Source: an uncultured Acidimicrobiales bacterium (GTDB lineage Bacteria > Actinomycetota > Acidimicrobiia > Acidimicrobiales > SHLQ01). From it: 35,371 nt of DNA. The stretch is taken from positions 1-35,371 of the forward strand of contig CALHYX010000091.1 in the NCBI GenBank assembly GCA_938041035.1. The letters are read 5' to 3'. How positions within the stretch are numbered: position 1 is the first letter of the stretch; each line of letters opens with the position of its first letter. Positions 1 through 8,238 of this stretch are shown here, piece after piece. The position numbers and the translations under genes are program-made. Under the pieces are notes generated by a model that saw only the letters and a list, made by a program, of their open reading frames with translations, searched no databases and was not told the DNA's origin.

Positions 1-141
1 GACTGGCACACCGACACCCAACGCAGCGCCCACTACCGGCACTTCATCCACTTCTACAATCACCACCGAGCACACGGCGCACTCGAATGGTCAACCCCGA
101 TGTCAACGCTCAGGGACAACGTCCCCGGACACCACAGCTAG
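1..141 (+). pseudogene. IS481-type transposase, C-terminal fragment (cut by window edge)
   Basis: The reading frame is open from base 1 to a TAG at 139-141, giving 46 residues. It contains HFIHFYNHHRAHGALEWSTP followed by a DNVPGHHS end. This matches the C-terminal end of IS481-family (rve-type DDE) transposases, where a 'YN..R.H..L' block is followed by a tP...N..G.. tail. The N-terminal part and catalytic residues lie outside the window, so I cannot tell whether the full gene is intact. The stop lies only 7 bp from the stop codon of the convergent upp gene, leaving no room for a separate terminal inverted repeat. The element end is therefore either degraded or inside the upp 3' end. Confidence 0.75.
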
Positions 142-148
142 CGCGCGG

Positions 149-772
149 TCAGTTGAGTCCGAACTGGCGGTCGCCGGCATCGCCCAGCCCCGGCAGGATG
201 AACCCGACATCGTTGAGCCGATCATCGATCGAGCCGGTGTAGAGCGAAAGGTTGAGGCCGAGCGTGGTCACCGCCTCGATCCCCTCGGGGGCGGCGAGGG
301 CGCAGACCACCGTCATCGGTCCCGCTCCGCTTTCGGCGAGCAGCTGGCAGGTGTGGATGAGCGAGCCGCCCGTGGCGAGCATCGGGTCGAGGACGATCAC
401 CGGGCGGCCGCCGAGGTCGTCGGGCACGGTGTTGACGTAGGCGTGGGGGAGCAGGGTCTCCTCGTTGCGCTTGAGACCGACGAAGCCGACGCGGGCATCG
501 GGGAGGAGGTCGAGCGCGGCATCGAGCATGCCGAGACCGGCGCGCATGACCGGCACGACGACCGGCGGGTCCGGGCACACCACGCCTGAGGTGGGCCCCA
601 TCGGGCTGTCGAGGTCGACGGTGGTGAGCGGGAGGCCGCGGAGCGCCTCGTACATCAAAAAGGTCGACAACTCGTGCAGCGCCCGGCGGAACTCGGGCCG
701 ACGGGTCGCCTCGTCGCGCATGATGCTGAGACGGATCTGGGCGAGTGGGTGATCGACGATCGTGACGCTCAT
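149..772 (-). CDS. upp: uracil phosphoribosyltransferase
   Basis: This cytosolic enzyme of pyrimidine salvage converts uracil and PRPP to UMP and pyrophosphate. The 207-residue product has the normal family length. It shows the PRPP-binding loop LDPMLATGGSL at about 128-138, the 'VPVMRAGLGM' region at 73-82 that precedes it in UPRTs, and the uracil-binding C-terminus ILPGLGDAGDRQFG. The C-terminus is complete although a transposase fragment ends 7 bp away. The ATG at 772 has no Shine-Dalgarno sequence; instead TACGGT lies 6 nt before it, suggesting a leaderless transcript. A BMP-family nucleoside-type importer is encoded about 3 kb away on the same strand, consistent with salvage, but the two are not in one operon. 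Confidence 0.96.
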   Translation of the reverse strand: MSVTIVDHPLAQIRLSIMRDEATRRPEFRRALHELSTFLMYEALRGLPLTTVDLDSPMGPTSGVVCPDPPVVVPVMRAGLGMLDAALDLLPDARVGFVGLKRNEETLLPHAYVNTVPDDLGGRPVIVLDPMLATGGSLIHTCQLLAESGAGPMTVVCALAAPEGIEAVTTLGLNLSLYTGSIDDRLNDVGFILPGLGDAGDRQFGLN

Positions 773-778
773 GCCTGC

Positions 779-784
779 ACCGTA
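779..784 (-). promoter_or_regulatory. candidate -10 element (TACGGT) of a leaderless upp transcript
   Basis: On the minus strand TACGGT lies exactly 6 nt upstream of the upp ATG and no SD sequence is present. This is the spacing of the actinobacterial TAnnnT -10 hexamer when the transcript starts at the start codon. No clear -35 was seen. Confidence 0.45.
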
Positions 785-850
785 GGCGACGTGTCCAACC
801 TCCCGCTCAACGGCCGCCGTCGCCCCCTCCCGCCCCCGTTCCCGGTCACG

Positions 851-867
851 CTGGTGCCAGGCACCAG
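851..867. repeat. 17-bp near-perfect palindrome between upp and the acyl-CoA synthetase gene
   Basis: CTGGTGCC and GGCACCAG flank a single A, giving an 8-bp inverted repeat with a one-base centre (as RNA, a 7-bp stem and 3-nt loop). It lies in the 154-bp gap downstream of the CoA-binding subunit gene and upstream of upp, both on the minus strand. No T-tract follows on the minus strand, so it may be a weak terminator, an operator or a dispersed REP-like element. Confidence 0.45.
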
Positions 868-926
868 AGCGGTCGCGGCAGGTACCGGAGAGCGGTGGCG
901 GGAAGGCCGAGCAGGGCGGTCAGGAG

Positions 927-2384
927 TTAGGTGCGGGCCTGGCGGAAGCGGGTGAGGCGGCGGGCGAGATCGAGGGCGGCGACCGCCCGGTCCGCCGAGG
1001 GGTACAGCAGGCGACCGGACGCGCGGACGGCGGCGGGTCCGGACAGGTCGGGGCAGGTCACGGCCATCTCCGAACACACCAGAACCGGTTTGTCGTGGCG
1101 CTGGGAGATTTCCACCGCGGCCTCGGCATATCGGGCATCCTGGCGCTCGTGGAAATCGACGATGCGTTCGAGACCGTGGTCGGGGTAGAACTCGCCGGAA
1201 CGCATGAGGTCGGCCTGGTTCGACTGCACGCCGAATCCGAGGAACAACACGGCGTCGACCTCGTCGTGCGCCGCCACCAGCTCGAGCACCTCGGGGATGG
1301 TCTCGCGGGTTTCGCCACCCGCGAGATCGATCGGGTTGTTCCGACTCCACCGGGGCGGCAGTTTCTCGTCGAGCGCGGCGCGAAGATCATCGGGTAGCGG
1401 GGCCAGATCCATACTCGACCGGTAGAGGGCGTCGGCGGCGACGACACCCCAGCCGCCCACCGTCGTGACGACCGCGACGCGATCTCCCGTGGGCAGGGGC
1501 TGGCTGGCCAGGGTGGCCGCCGTCTCGAACGCCTCATGGACCGAATGGGCCCGGACGAGTCCGGCTTGCCGGGCCATACCGTCGAAGATGGCGTCATCGC
1601 TCGCCAACGCACCGGTGTGGGAGGCCGCCGCCCGCTGGCCGTTGGCGGTGGCGCCGCCCTTCAGGATCACGACCGGCAGCCGTTTGGCCACCTCGGATAT
1701 GCGATCGAAGAAGTGGCGGCCGTCGACGATGCCCTCGACGTAGGCCAGGCCGACCTTGGTTTCGGGGTCCTCGGCAAACCACTCAAGGTAGTCCACGACG
1801 TCGAGTTGGGCGGCGTTGCCGGCCGACACGGCCCGGCTGACGCCCACCCCGGTTTGGCTTGCGTAGTTCTCGAAGGACGACACGAAGTTGCCCGACTGAC
1901 TGGCGATGCCGATGTGGCCCTGGGGTGGGTACGGGGCGACGATCTGGGCGCACAGTGAGGCCGGCGGTGAGACCACGCCCTGACCGTTGGGGCCCACGAG
2001 AATCAGGTCGAGCTCATCGCACAAGGCGACCAGCCGCTCCTGGGCCACGAGTCCGTCGGGTCCGGCCTCGCCGTAGCCGCCGGCGCCCATGAACACGGCC
2101 TTGATGCCCTTGGCCGCGCATCGGGTGATGAGGTCTTCGTTGAGTGTCGGTGGGGTGCAGACGAACACCAGGTCGTAGGTATCGGGTTCGAGGTCGTCGG
2201 GTGAGGCGAGTACCGGAATGCCGAGTAGTTCGCCGGCCTCCCGAGCCAGTCCGACGACGGGGCCCTCGTACCCGCAGCGCAGGATGTTGTGGATCGACAC
2301 GAAGCCGAACTTGCCGGGGTGGCTCGATGCGCCGGCGACGACGACCCCTTTGGGATTGAACAGCGGGGAAAGGTCGCGCGCCAT
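927..2384 (-). CDS. NDP-forming acyl-CoA synthetase, CoA-binding/ligase (alpha-type) subunit
   Basis: The 485-residue product resembles the alpha part of ADP-forming acetate/acyl-CoA synthetases and succinyl-CoA synthetase. An N-terminal CoA-binding Rossmann domain (PKGVVVAGAS at 11-20, FVCTPP at 74-79, GPNGQGV at 131-137) is followed by a ligase domain with ASQSGNF at 161-167. The motif SHTGAL at 255-260 places the phosphorylated histidine at H256. In this family acyl-CoA, ADP and phosphate are interconverted with acid, CoA and ATP; the substrate here is unknown. The ATG shares one base with the TAA stop of the ATP-grasp gene (TAATG), so the two chains are probably translationally coupled. 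The partner is encoded separately, as in archaeal split enzymes, rather than fused as in Pat/AcsA-like single-chain forms. Confidence 0.88.
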   Translation of the reverse strand: MARDLSPLFNPKGVVVAGASSHPGKFGFVSIHNILRCGYEGPVVGLAREAGELLGIPVLASPDDLEPDTYDLVFVCTPPTLNEDLITRCAAKGIKAVFMGAGGYGEAGPDGLVAQERLVALCDELDLILVGPNGQGVVSPPASLCAQIVAPYPPQGHIGIASQSGNFVSSFENYASQTGVGVSRAVSAGNAAQLDVVDYLEWFAEDPETKVGLAYVEGIVDGRHFFDRISEVAKRLPVVILKGGATANGQRAAASHTGALASDDAIFDGMARQAGLVRAHSVHEAFETAATLASQPLPTGDRVAVVTTVGGWGVVAADALYRSSMDLAPLPDDLRAALDEKLPPRWSRNNPIDLAGGETRETIPEVLELVAAHDEVDAVLFLGFGVQSNQADLMRSGEFYPDHGLERIVDFHERQDARYAEAAVEISQRHDKPVLVCSEMAVTCPDLSGPAAVRASGRLLYPSADRAVAALDLARRLTRFRQART

Positions 2385-3046
2385 TACGAAGGGGCTCCTT
2401 GGGTGGTTTCGACGAGGGCGTCGACGGCGATGGGTCGGCCATCGGCGATGATGAGCGGGTTGAGGTCGACCGAGACCACGTTCGGGTCGGACTCGGCGAG
2501 GTCGCTGAGGGCGACCAGCGTGGCCGCCACTGCGCCTCGATCGACGGCGGGTTCGCCCCGGAACTCACCCAGCAGGGACTGGCTGTCGAGGTCATCGAGT
2601 AGCTCGAGGGCGTCGATCCGGGTTATCGGCACCAGGCGAAAGGCGACGTCGGCGATCGCCTCGGCCAGGATGCCGCCGACCCCCAGCATCACCGCCATGC
2701 CGAACTGCGGATCGCGGACGAGGCCGGCGATGAGCTCCCGTTTTCCCGCGACCATGGTGGACACGAGCACGTCGACCTCGCCGTCCTCGGGCCGGGCGAG
2801 GGCCAGGAGCTCGTCGACGCTGCGGCGCAGTTCGTCGTCCGAACCAATGCCGAGCCGGACCAGACCGCGCTCGCTCTTGTGGGCGATGGCATCGCCGCAC
2901 AGCTTGGCCACCATCGGGTAGCCAATGTCGGCGGCCGCGGCGACGGCAGCATCGGCGTCGGTGACGGTGGTGTACGCCGAGACCGGTACGCCGGCAGCAG
3001 CCACAATGGCCCGTGACGCCGCTTCGGACAGGGTGTGGGTGCTCAT
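2384..3046 (-). CDS. NDP-forming acyl-CoA synthetase, ATP-grasp (beta-type) subunit
   Basis: This ATP-grasp_5-type subunit of about 220 residues matches the beta chain of ADP-forming acyl-CoA synthetases. It begins with a leading helix (LSEAASRAIVAAAGVPV), then YPMVAKLCGDAIAHKSERG, which carries the nucleotide-binding lysine and the 'HKS..GGV/L' signature. It ends with VVSVDLNPLII, the metal-binding Asp/Asn pair. I place the start at the ATG ending at 3046; TTG and GTG codons lie 6 and 3 nt further upstream, and no strong SD discriminates between them. It is the first gene of the pair with the CoA-binding subunit and probably forms a heteromer with it. Confidence 0.85.
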   Translation of the reverse strand: MSTHTLSEAASRAIVAAAGVPVSAYTTVTDADAAVAAAADIGYPMVAKLCGDAIAHKSERGLVRLGIGSDDELRRSVDELLALARPEDGEVDVLVSTMVAGKRELIAGLVRDPQFGMAVMLGVGGILAEAIADVAFRLVPITRIDALELLDDLDSQSLLGEFRGEPAVDRGAVAATLVALSDLAESDPNVVSVDLNPLIIADGRPIAVDALVETTQGAPS

Positions 3047-3383
3047 CACCAACGTGCTAGCAGAGAGAAACGGCGACGGCCCGCTCGGGGAGCGGGCCGG
3101 TCTCGGGTTTGGGTTGTCCGAATGCGTTTCGGTGGGCGGCGCCGCTGAGGCGGAGGTGAAGCGAAGAAGGGTAGTCCTCTTCCCCAGGCCGGTTTCGCTC
3201 TGGCTCGTCGTCCGGCATAAGCGACCAATGCGCCGAACGAGTCATAACTTCCTGGTGAAGAGGTGGAAAGTCCCATTTCCTGCCACCAGTAACTACGGCC
3301 GAACAGCACGGTTCCTTTAGCGATTTCTGGGTCTTTTGGGAAGATTTTCTGGGTCTGTCGACCCATGGGCCTGCGAGCCGGAA
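3047..3383. other. 337-bp intergenic region without a recognised gene
   Basis: This is the only gene-free stretch over 300 bp. It has a strong hairpin at 3078-3098 and a direct repeat of GATTT(T)CTGGGTCT at about 3322-3334 and 3343-3356, one repeat about 21-22 bp after the other. The base composition around 3230-3360 is visibly less GC-rich than the flanking genes. Short frames of 60-130 codons exist on both strands but show no family motif and no SD, so I do not call them. It must contain the promoter of the acyl-CoA synthetase genes and the end of the phyH transcript. Confidence 0.5.
3078..3098 (-). terminator. hairpin, probable terminator of the phyH/importer operon
   Basis: GGCCCGCT (3078-3085) pairs with AGCGGGCC (3091-3098), with one more C-G pair closing a 3-nt loop. 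Read on the minus strand it is followed by GTCGCCGTTTCTCTCT, a pyrimidine-rich tail. It lies downstream of phyH and about 30 bp upstream of the acyl-CoA synthetase beta start, so it could also act as an attenuator for that gene. Confidence 0.5.
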
Positions 3384-4220
3384 CTAGGGCGCAAAACCCC
3401 GCAACGGCAGCGTCGGACGCTGGAGCCAGTTGTCGGCCGGATAGTCGGCCGTGCCGTCGATCACGTGGAGCGTGTAGGCGTGGCGTGGCGTCTCCGAGGT
3501 GTTCGGCGCGCTCCAGTGCGGCAACGTGCCGTGGAGCGCGATCAGCGTGCCCCGGGGGGCCTCCAGCGGCACTCGGCCGGACGTGTCGTAGGGTTCGGGG
3601 TCGAACACCTCGGTGGCCGTGCCGTCTCCCTCGCGCCGGAATCGGCTGCGCACTGGCAACCGGTGTCCGCCGGGTATCGCCCACATGCAGCCATTGGCGA
3701 GGGTGGCGTCGTCGATCGCCACCCAGAACCCGACGACGGTCTGCGGTTCGGTCCACAGGAACGTGTGATCGGTATGCCACACGACTTCGCCGCCGACGTG
3801 CGGCGGCTTTCCGATGTACATCGACTGCAACAGCTTTGGCTCGACGAAGCCGAGGTCGGTCGCCAGTTGGGCCAATTCGGGTTTGCGGGAGAACGCCGAG
3901 AACACCGGGTCGAGGTCGTGCATGGCGTGGCCGAGCTTGTTGATGGCCAGCTCAGGCGCCCGGTCGAGTTGGCCGTCGGCACCCAGTACGCCGGACTCCA
4001 GAAACACCCGGACCTTGTCGCCCGAAGTCAAGAAGTAGTCGTCCTGGGCGTGGCTCTGCTCGGTGGTCGAGAACACCGACCGGTGTTCGGCCGGGTCGAA
4101 GTCGCGCAGGAGTTCGAGCGCCCGATCGCGCAACCCGAGGCACTCGTCGTCGCGGTAGAAACCCTCGACGACGAGAAAACCGTGTTCGTCCCAGGCTCGG
4201 CGTTGCTCGTCGGTGAGCAT
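3384..4220 (-). CDS. phytanoyl-CoA dioxygenase (PhyH) family Fe(II)/2-oxoglutarate oxygenase
   Basis: The 278-residue product has the PhyH fold signature. An N-terminal 'YDEHGFLVV'-type start (AWDEHGFLVVEGFY) is followed by the iron-binding HxD motif WHTDH (H149, D151), the distal ligand in LPHWSAPN (H235), and R246 about 11 residues later for the 2-oxoglutarate carboxylate. WAIPGGHR at 180-187 is also typical. Such enzymes hydroxylate small molecules using O2 and 2-oxoglutarate; bacterial members act on very diverse substrates and the substrate here cannot be read from sequence. Its ATG immediately follows the TAG of the upstream permease gene (no spacer), so it is almost certainly co-transcribed with the BMP-type importer and may act on the imported compound. 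Confidence 0.9.
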   Translation of the reverse strand: MLTDEQRRAWDEHGFLVVEGFYRDDECLGLRDRALELLRDFDPAEHRSVFSTTEQSHAQDDYFLTSGDKVRVFLESGVLGADGQLDRAPELAINKLGHAMHDLDPVFSAFSRKPELAQLATDLGFVEPKLLQSMYIGKPPHVGGEVVWHTDHTFLWTEPQTVVGFWVAIDDATLANGCMWAIPGGHRLPVRSRFRREGDGTATEVFDPEPYDTSGRVPLEAPRGTLIALHGTLPHWSAPNTSETPRHAYTLHVIDGTADYPADNWLQRPTLPLRGFAP

Positions 4221-5483
4221 CTATCCGCCCCGACGGAAGATCTGCCCGGCGGCCGCCGGCATGCGGAGGCGCTGGGAGAAGAAGATCAACACGAGGAGAA
4301 CAATGACATAGGGGAAGATGTTCACCCACCAGTCCGGCACCTCGCTGGTGGCGAAGTACCAGATGCCCGCCCCGGCGGCGAGGCAGATGGCGAGGGTGGC
4401 GTCGACCACCTTGCGCCGCCCGATCGCCCACGCGGCGACCCCGCTCAGGGCGATGGTGTTCACCAACAACAACGCGTGCGAGGCGGTGCCTTCGAGATCG
4501 CGCAGGCCGAGGCCGGTCGGATACCCGAACAGCAACGCCCCGAGGAGCACACCGCTCGGTCGCCAGTTGCCGAAGATCAGCGCAGCCAAACCGATGAAGC
4601 CGCGGTTGTTGGTCTGGCCTTCCAGATAGATTCCCGCCAGCTCGGGACTGGCGATGAACGCGCCGCCCAGTCCGGCCAGGCCGCCGCTGATGATGACGCC
4701 GTAGTACCGATACCGGTACACGTTCACGCCCTGCACCTCACCCTGCTCCGGCTTTTCGCCGGAACTTCGCAGCCGGAGCCCGAAGGGGGTACGCCAGATC
4801 ACGTAGGCCGACAGCGGCACCAGCGCCAGCGCGATCAGGGTGGCCGGGGAGACCTCCGCAACCAGCCCCTTGGCCAGTCGCGCCATGTCGCTGAAGAAGA
4901 ACCAGCCCGTGTCGCCGATCGATCCGAGGATGTCGGGCGACTTCCAGCCACCCACGTTGCCGCCGGCGAGCAGGGGAAAGGTGAACTTTCCGACGCCGGG
5001 CACCCGCGGTGACTGGGTGATGGAACCGCCGTCGTAGCCGGTGAACACCTCCGACGAAAGGAACCGGGTCGCCCCGGGCGCGAGCACATTGATGGCGACC
5101 CCGGAGATGATGTGGTCGACACCGAAGCTCACGGTGGCGATGGCGTGGATGAGGCCCCCGGCGGCGCCGCCGAGCAACCCGATGGCCAACCCGGCCCAGG
5201 CGCCGTAGTTGATGGCCCCCCACGCGCCGAACCAGGTGCCGAGCACCATCATGCCCTCGAGGCCGATGTTCACGATGCCGCACCGTTCGGCGTACAGGCC
5301 GCCGAGCCCGGCCAACAGCAACGGCACCGACCAGCGCAACATGGCCTGCGAGGTTCCCACCGAGGTGAGGCCGTCGGTGTCGTCGACGCCGAACTGCTGC
5401 ACGCCGGCGAGCACGAGAATGCCGATGCTGGCGTACAACATCCAGCGGGCCCAGGTGGGCAGGGCGTTGAGCGCCGCGATCAT
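4221..5483 (-). CDS. BMP-type (nucleoside) ABC transporter, second permease
   Basis: This 420-residue inner-membrane permease belongs to the BPD_transp_2 family. Hydrophobic segments include WMLYASIGILVLAG, PLLLAGLGGLYAE, the central part near GLAIGLLGGAAGGLIHA, and a C-terminal segment IFPYVIVLLVLIFFSQ. The block RCGIVNIGLEGMM is the 'e.Gv.niglEGmm' signature of permeases partnering BMP-family lipoproteins (YufQ/NupQ-like). Its start overlaps the stop of the preceding permease by 4 bp (ATGA), so translation is coupled. The protein is longer than the roughly 310-residue B. subtilis type because of a loop around residues 150-230. Together with the neighbouring permease it should form the heterodimeric channel. 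Confidence 0.92.
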   Translation of the reverse strand: MIAALNALPTWARWMLYASIGILVLAGVQQFGVDDTDGLTSVGTSQAMLRWSVPLLLAGLGGLYAERCGIVNIGLEGMMVLGTWFGAWGAINYGAWAGLAIGLLGGAAGGLIHAIATVSFGVDHIISGVAINVLAPGATRFLSSEVFTGYDGGSITQSPRVPGVGKFTFPLLAGGNVGGWKSPDILGSIGDTGWFFFSDMARLAKGLVAEVSPATLIALALVPLSAYVIWRTPFGLRLRSSGEKPEQGEVQGVNVYRYRYYGVIISGGLAGLGGAFIASPELAGIYLEGQTNNRGFIGLAALIFGNWRPSGVLLGALLFGYPTGLGLRDLEGTASHALLLVNTIALSGVAAWAIGRRKVVDATLAICLAAGAGIWYFATSEVPDWWVNIFPYVIVLLVLIFFSQRLRMPAAAGQIFRRGG

Positions 5484-6628
5484 GCCGACACCTCGATGCC
5501 GGCGGGGGGCACCGACTGGAGGGCAGCGGCGGCGTCCTTGGCTTCTTCGCGTTGGCGGAAGCGGTTGACGACCTCATAGGCCACCACCGCCGCGATGAGG
5601 ATGATGCCCTGCATGATCACGACGATCTCCCTCGACGCCGAGCCGCTGATCTGGAGGATGCCTGCGGATACATCGAGGAACGCGAACAACAGCGCACCGA
5701 TGGCGATGCCGACCGGGTGGTTTCGCCCCAACAGGGTGACGCCGATGCCGGCGAAGCCGAGCCCGCGCACGAAGTTGGGGCTGTACCGACCCTGGTCCAT
5801 CAGCGTCGACATGCCGACCAGACCGGCCGCCGCACCGGAGAGCACCATGGCGGTGACGACCATGCGCTTGGGCGGGACCCCACCGGCCTGGGCGGCGAAG
5901 GGGTTCATGCCGCTGGCCCGCAGGTCGAAGCCGAACCGGGTGCGGTTCACGAGCACGTGGTAGCCAATGCCGACGAGCAGGGCGATCACCAGCACGCCGG
6001 TGAGTTTCTTGCCCTGTTTGATCTCGCGGGTGAATATCTCGACGAAGCCGTTGAGGTTGGGCATCAGGCCGCTCTCGGGGATGGGCTCGGTACCGACGCC
6101 GGCGTTGCCGCCGCTGGCGTTGACACCGCCGCCGGCCTGCCACTCGCGCACCAACCAGGCGACGAGCCCGGAGATGGCGATCACGTTCAACATGATGGTG
6201 GAGATGACCTCGTTCACGCCGCGGGTCACCTTCAGCACGCCGGCCACGCCGGAGTAGGCGGCACCGACCGTCATGGCGACGATGAGGATGAGCCCGATGT
6301 GCAGCACCGGCGGCAGGTTGACCGCTCCGCCGGCCGCGGCGGCGAAGAGCGTTGCGAGCAGGTACTGCCCTTCGACGCCGATGTTGAACAGGTTCATCCG
6401 GAAGCCGATGGCTGCGGCCACCCCGGAGATGTACAACGGCGTAAACCGGTTGCCGATGTCGATCATCGTTTCGAGCTTGCGGGCGTGGTCGAACATGTCG
6501 ATGTACGCCGTGATCGGGCTGGAACCCGACAGGGCCAGCACGATCGATGACATGGCGACCGCGAACGCGACGGCGAGTACGGGAGCGGCCAGCGCCAACA
6601 TGACCCGGCGCCCGAGTGACTTAGCCAT
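5480..6628 (-). CDS. BMP-type (nucleoside) ABC transporter, first permease
   Basis: This 382-residue inner-membrane permease (YufP/NupP-like, BPD_transp_2) starts with a membrane segment VMLALAAPVLAVAFAVAMSS. It contains RMNLFNIGVEGQYLLA, the family signature, at about 77-92. Further hydrophobic segments are LHIGLILIVAMTVGAAY, VISTIMLNVIAISGLVAW, GVLVIALLVGIGYHVL and VVIMQGIILIAAVVAYEV. A glycine/asparagine-rich loop (GGGVNASGGNAGVG) follows the middle segments. It overlaps the ATPase gene by 8 bp and the second permease gene by 4 bp, so the three are one translationally coupled unit. Confidence 0.92.
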   Translation of the reverse strand: MAKSLGRRVMLALAAPVLAVAFAVAMSSIVLALSGSSPITAYIDMFDHARKLETMIDIGNRFTPLYISGVAAAIGFRMNLFNIGVEGQYLLATLFAAAAGGAVNLPPVLHIGLILIVAMTVGAAYSGVAGVLKVTRGVNEVISTIMLNVIAISGLVAWLVREWQAGGGVNASGGNAGVGTEPIPESGLMPNLNGFVEIFTREIKQGKKLTGVLVIALLVGIGYHVLVNRTRFGFDLRASGMNPFAAQAGGVPPKRMVVTAMVLSGAAAGLVGMSTLMDQGRYSPNFVRGLGFAGIGVTLLGRNHPVGIAIGALLFAFLDVSAGILQISGSASREIVVIMQGIILIAAVVAYEVVNRFRQREEAKDAAAALQSVPPAGIEVSA

Positions 6629-8162
6629 CGGCCGCCACCTCCTGGCCGGCCGGTTCCAGCGCCGCGCCCGTCATGTAGGCGCCGAGATCTCGCGGCGTTA
6701 CCGCGGCCGGGTCGAGGGTGGCGACCAGCTTGCCGCGCAGCATCACGATGATCGTGTCGGAAAGTCCGATGAGCTCGTCGAGATCGGCCGAGATCAACAG
6801 GGTGGCCAGCCCCTTTGCCCGAGCGGCCCGAATGCTGTCCCACACCGCGGCCTGGGCGCCAACATCGATGCCGCGTGTGGGGTGTGCGGCGATGAGCACG
6901 CTCGGCTCGGCCATCATCTCGCGCCCGAGGATGAGCTTTTGCTGGTTGCCGCCCGACAACGCGTGCGCGGCGACGTGGACGTTGGGCGTGCGGACATCGA
7001 ACTCGGTGCGAATCTGCTCGGTCTGGCCCTGCGCTCCCCGCCGGTCGACGAACGCCCCTTTGGCATACGGCGCCTGGGTCTGGTGTCCCAGCATGGCGTT
7101 CTCCCACAGCGGCGCCTCGAGCAGCAGACCTTCGTGGTGGCGGTCCTGCGGCACGTAACCAATGCCCGCTTCGCGCCGGTTGCGCACGGACGCGTGGGTG
7201 ACGTCGGCACCGAGCAGGGAGATGGTCCCGGATGCGACCGGTTGGGTGCCGATGATCGCGTCGATCAGCTCGCTTTGCCCGTTGCCCTCGACCCCGGCAA
7301 TCCCGACGATCTCGCCTTTGTGGATGCGCAGGTCGACCCGGTCGACCACCGCCCGTTCGTCGGCGTCGTGTACCACCAGCTCCGCGACGTCGAGGGCCAC
7401 GGCGTCGGTGACGGTGGAGTCGGTGATGTCGGGGGTCGGAAGCTCGCTGCCCACCATCAGCTCGGCCAGATCGCCCGCGGTCACGTCCTCGGGCTTCACG
7501 GTCGCCACCGTGCGGCCTTGGCGGAGCACGGTGATCGAGTCGGCGATCTCCAGGACCTCGTCGAGTTTGTGATCGATGAACAAGATGGTCGCGCCGCTCG
7601 CTTTGAGTTCGCGCATGTTGCGGAACAGCTCCTCGACCTCCTGGGGGACCAGGACGGCCGTCGGCTCGTCGAGGATGAGGATCCGAGCGCCCCGGTACAG
7701 CACCTTGATGATCTCGACCCGCTGGCGCTCGCCCACCTCGAGCGACTCGACCAGGTCATCGGGGTCGACATCGAGCCCGTACGCCTCGCCCACCTCGCTC
7801 AGGTGTTGGCGCGCCGCTTTGAAATCGATGCCGCGCCAGTTGCGCGGTTCGGCGCCGAGGATGACGTTCTCGAGCACGGTCAGGTTGTCGGCGAGCATGA
7901 AATGCTGGTGCACCATGCCCACACCCGCCTCGATGGCGTCGCTCGGCGACGAGAACCGCACCCGCTGACCGTCGACCGCCATCGTGCCCTCGTCGGGTGG
8001 CTGCATGCCGTAGAGGATCTTCATGAGCGTGGACTTACCCGCGCCGTTTTCGCCACAGATGGCGTGGATCTCGCCCGCTTCGACCGTGAGGTTCACGTCA
8101 TCGTTGGCCACGACGCCGGGGAAACGTTTCGTGATGCCAGTGAGTTCGATAGCCGGTGCCAC
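6621..8162 (-). CDS. BMP-type ABC transporter, tandem ATP-binding protein
   Basis: This 513-residue protein carries two fused nucleotide-binding domains, as in the RbsA/MglA/YufO group. Domain 1 has Walker A GENGAGKST at 37-45, a signature region LEVGERQR and Walker B ILILDEPTAVL. Domain 2 has the usual degenerate P-loop (GVEGNGQSE), an intact LSGGNQQK signature and AAHPTRGIDVG in place of a canonical Walker B, which is normal for this group. I choose the GTG at 8162 because GAGGAG lies 5 nt upstream; a TTG eleven codons earlier lacks an SD. It energises import through the two permeases encoded downstream. Confidence 0.93.
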   Translation of the reverse strand: MAPAIELTGITKRFPGVVANDDVNLTVEAGEIHAICGENGAGKSTLMKILYGMQPPDEGTMAVDGQRVRFSSPSDAIEAGVGMVHQHFMLADNLTVLENVILGAEPRNWRGIDFKAARQHLSEVGEAYGLDVDPDDLVESLEVGERQRVEIIKVLYRGARILILDEPTAVLVPQEVEELFRNMRELKASGATILFIDHKLDEVLEIADSITVLRQGRTVATVKPEDVTAGDLAELMVGSELPTPDITDSTVTDAVALDVAELVVHDADERAVVDRVDLRIHKGEIVGIAGVEGNGQSELIDAIIGTQPVASGTISLLGADVTHASVRNRREAGIGYVPQDRHHEGLLLEAPLWENAMLGHQTQAPYAKGAFVDRRGAQGQTEQIRTEFDVRTPNVHVAAHALSGGNQQKLILGREMMAEPSVLIAAHPTRGIDVGAQAAVWDSIRAARAKGLATLLISADLDELIGLSDTIIVMLRGKLVATLDPAAVTPRDLGAYMTGAALEPAGQEVAADG

Positions 8163-8238
8163 CGGGCTCCTCTTCGGGGTGTGGCCGGATCTCAACGGTC
8201 GAGACCCTCGCGGTTTCGCCCGGGGCCGAAAACGGCGA

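Noticed and set aside
3350..3365. TGGGTC/GACCCA hairpin as the phyH terminator
   Set aside because: The stem is only 6 bp and no T-tract follows on the minus strand; the hairpin at 3078-3098 fits better.
8163..8195. TTG start eleven codons upstream of the ABC ATPase
   Set aside because: The extension has no family similarity and covers the strong SD that serves the GTG at 8162.
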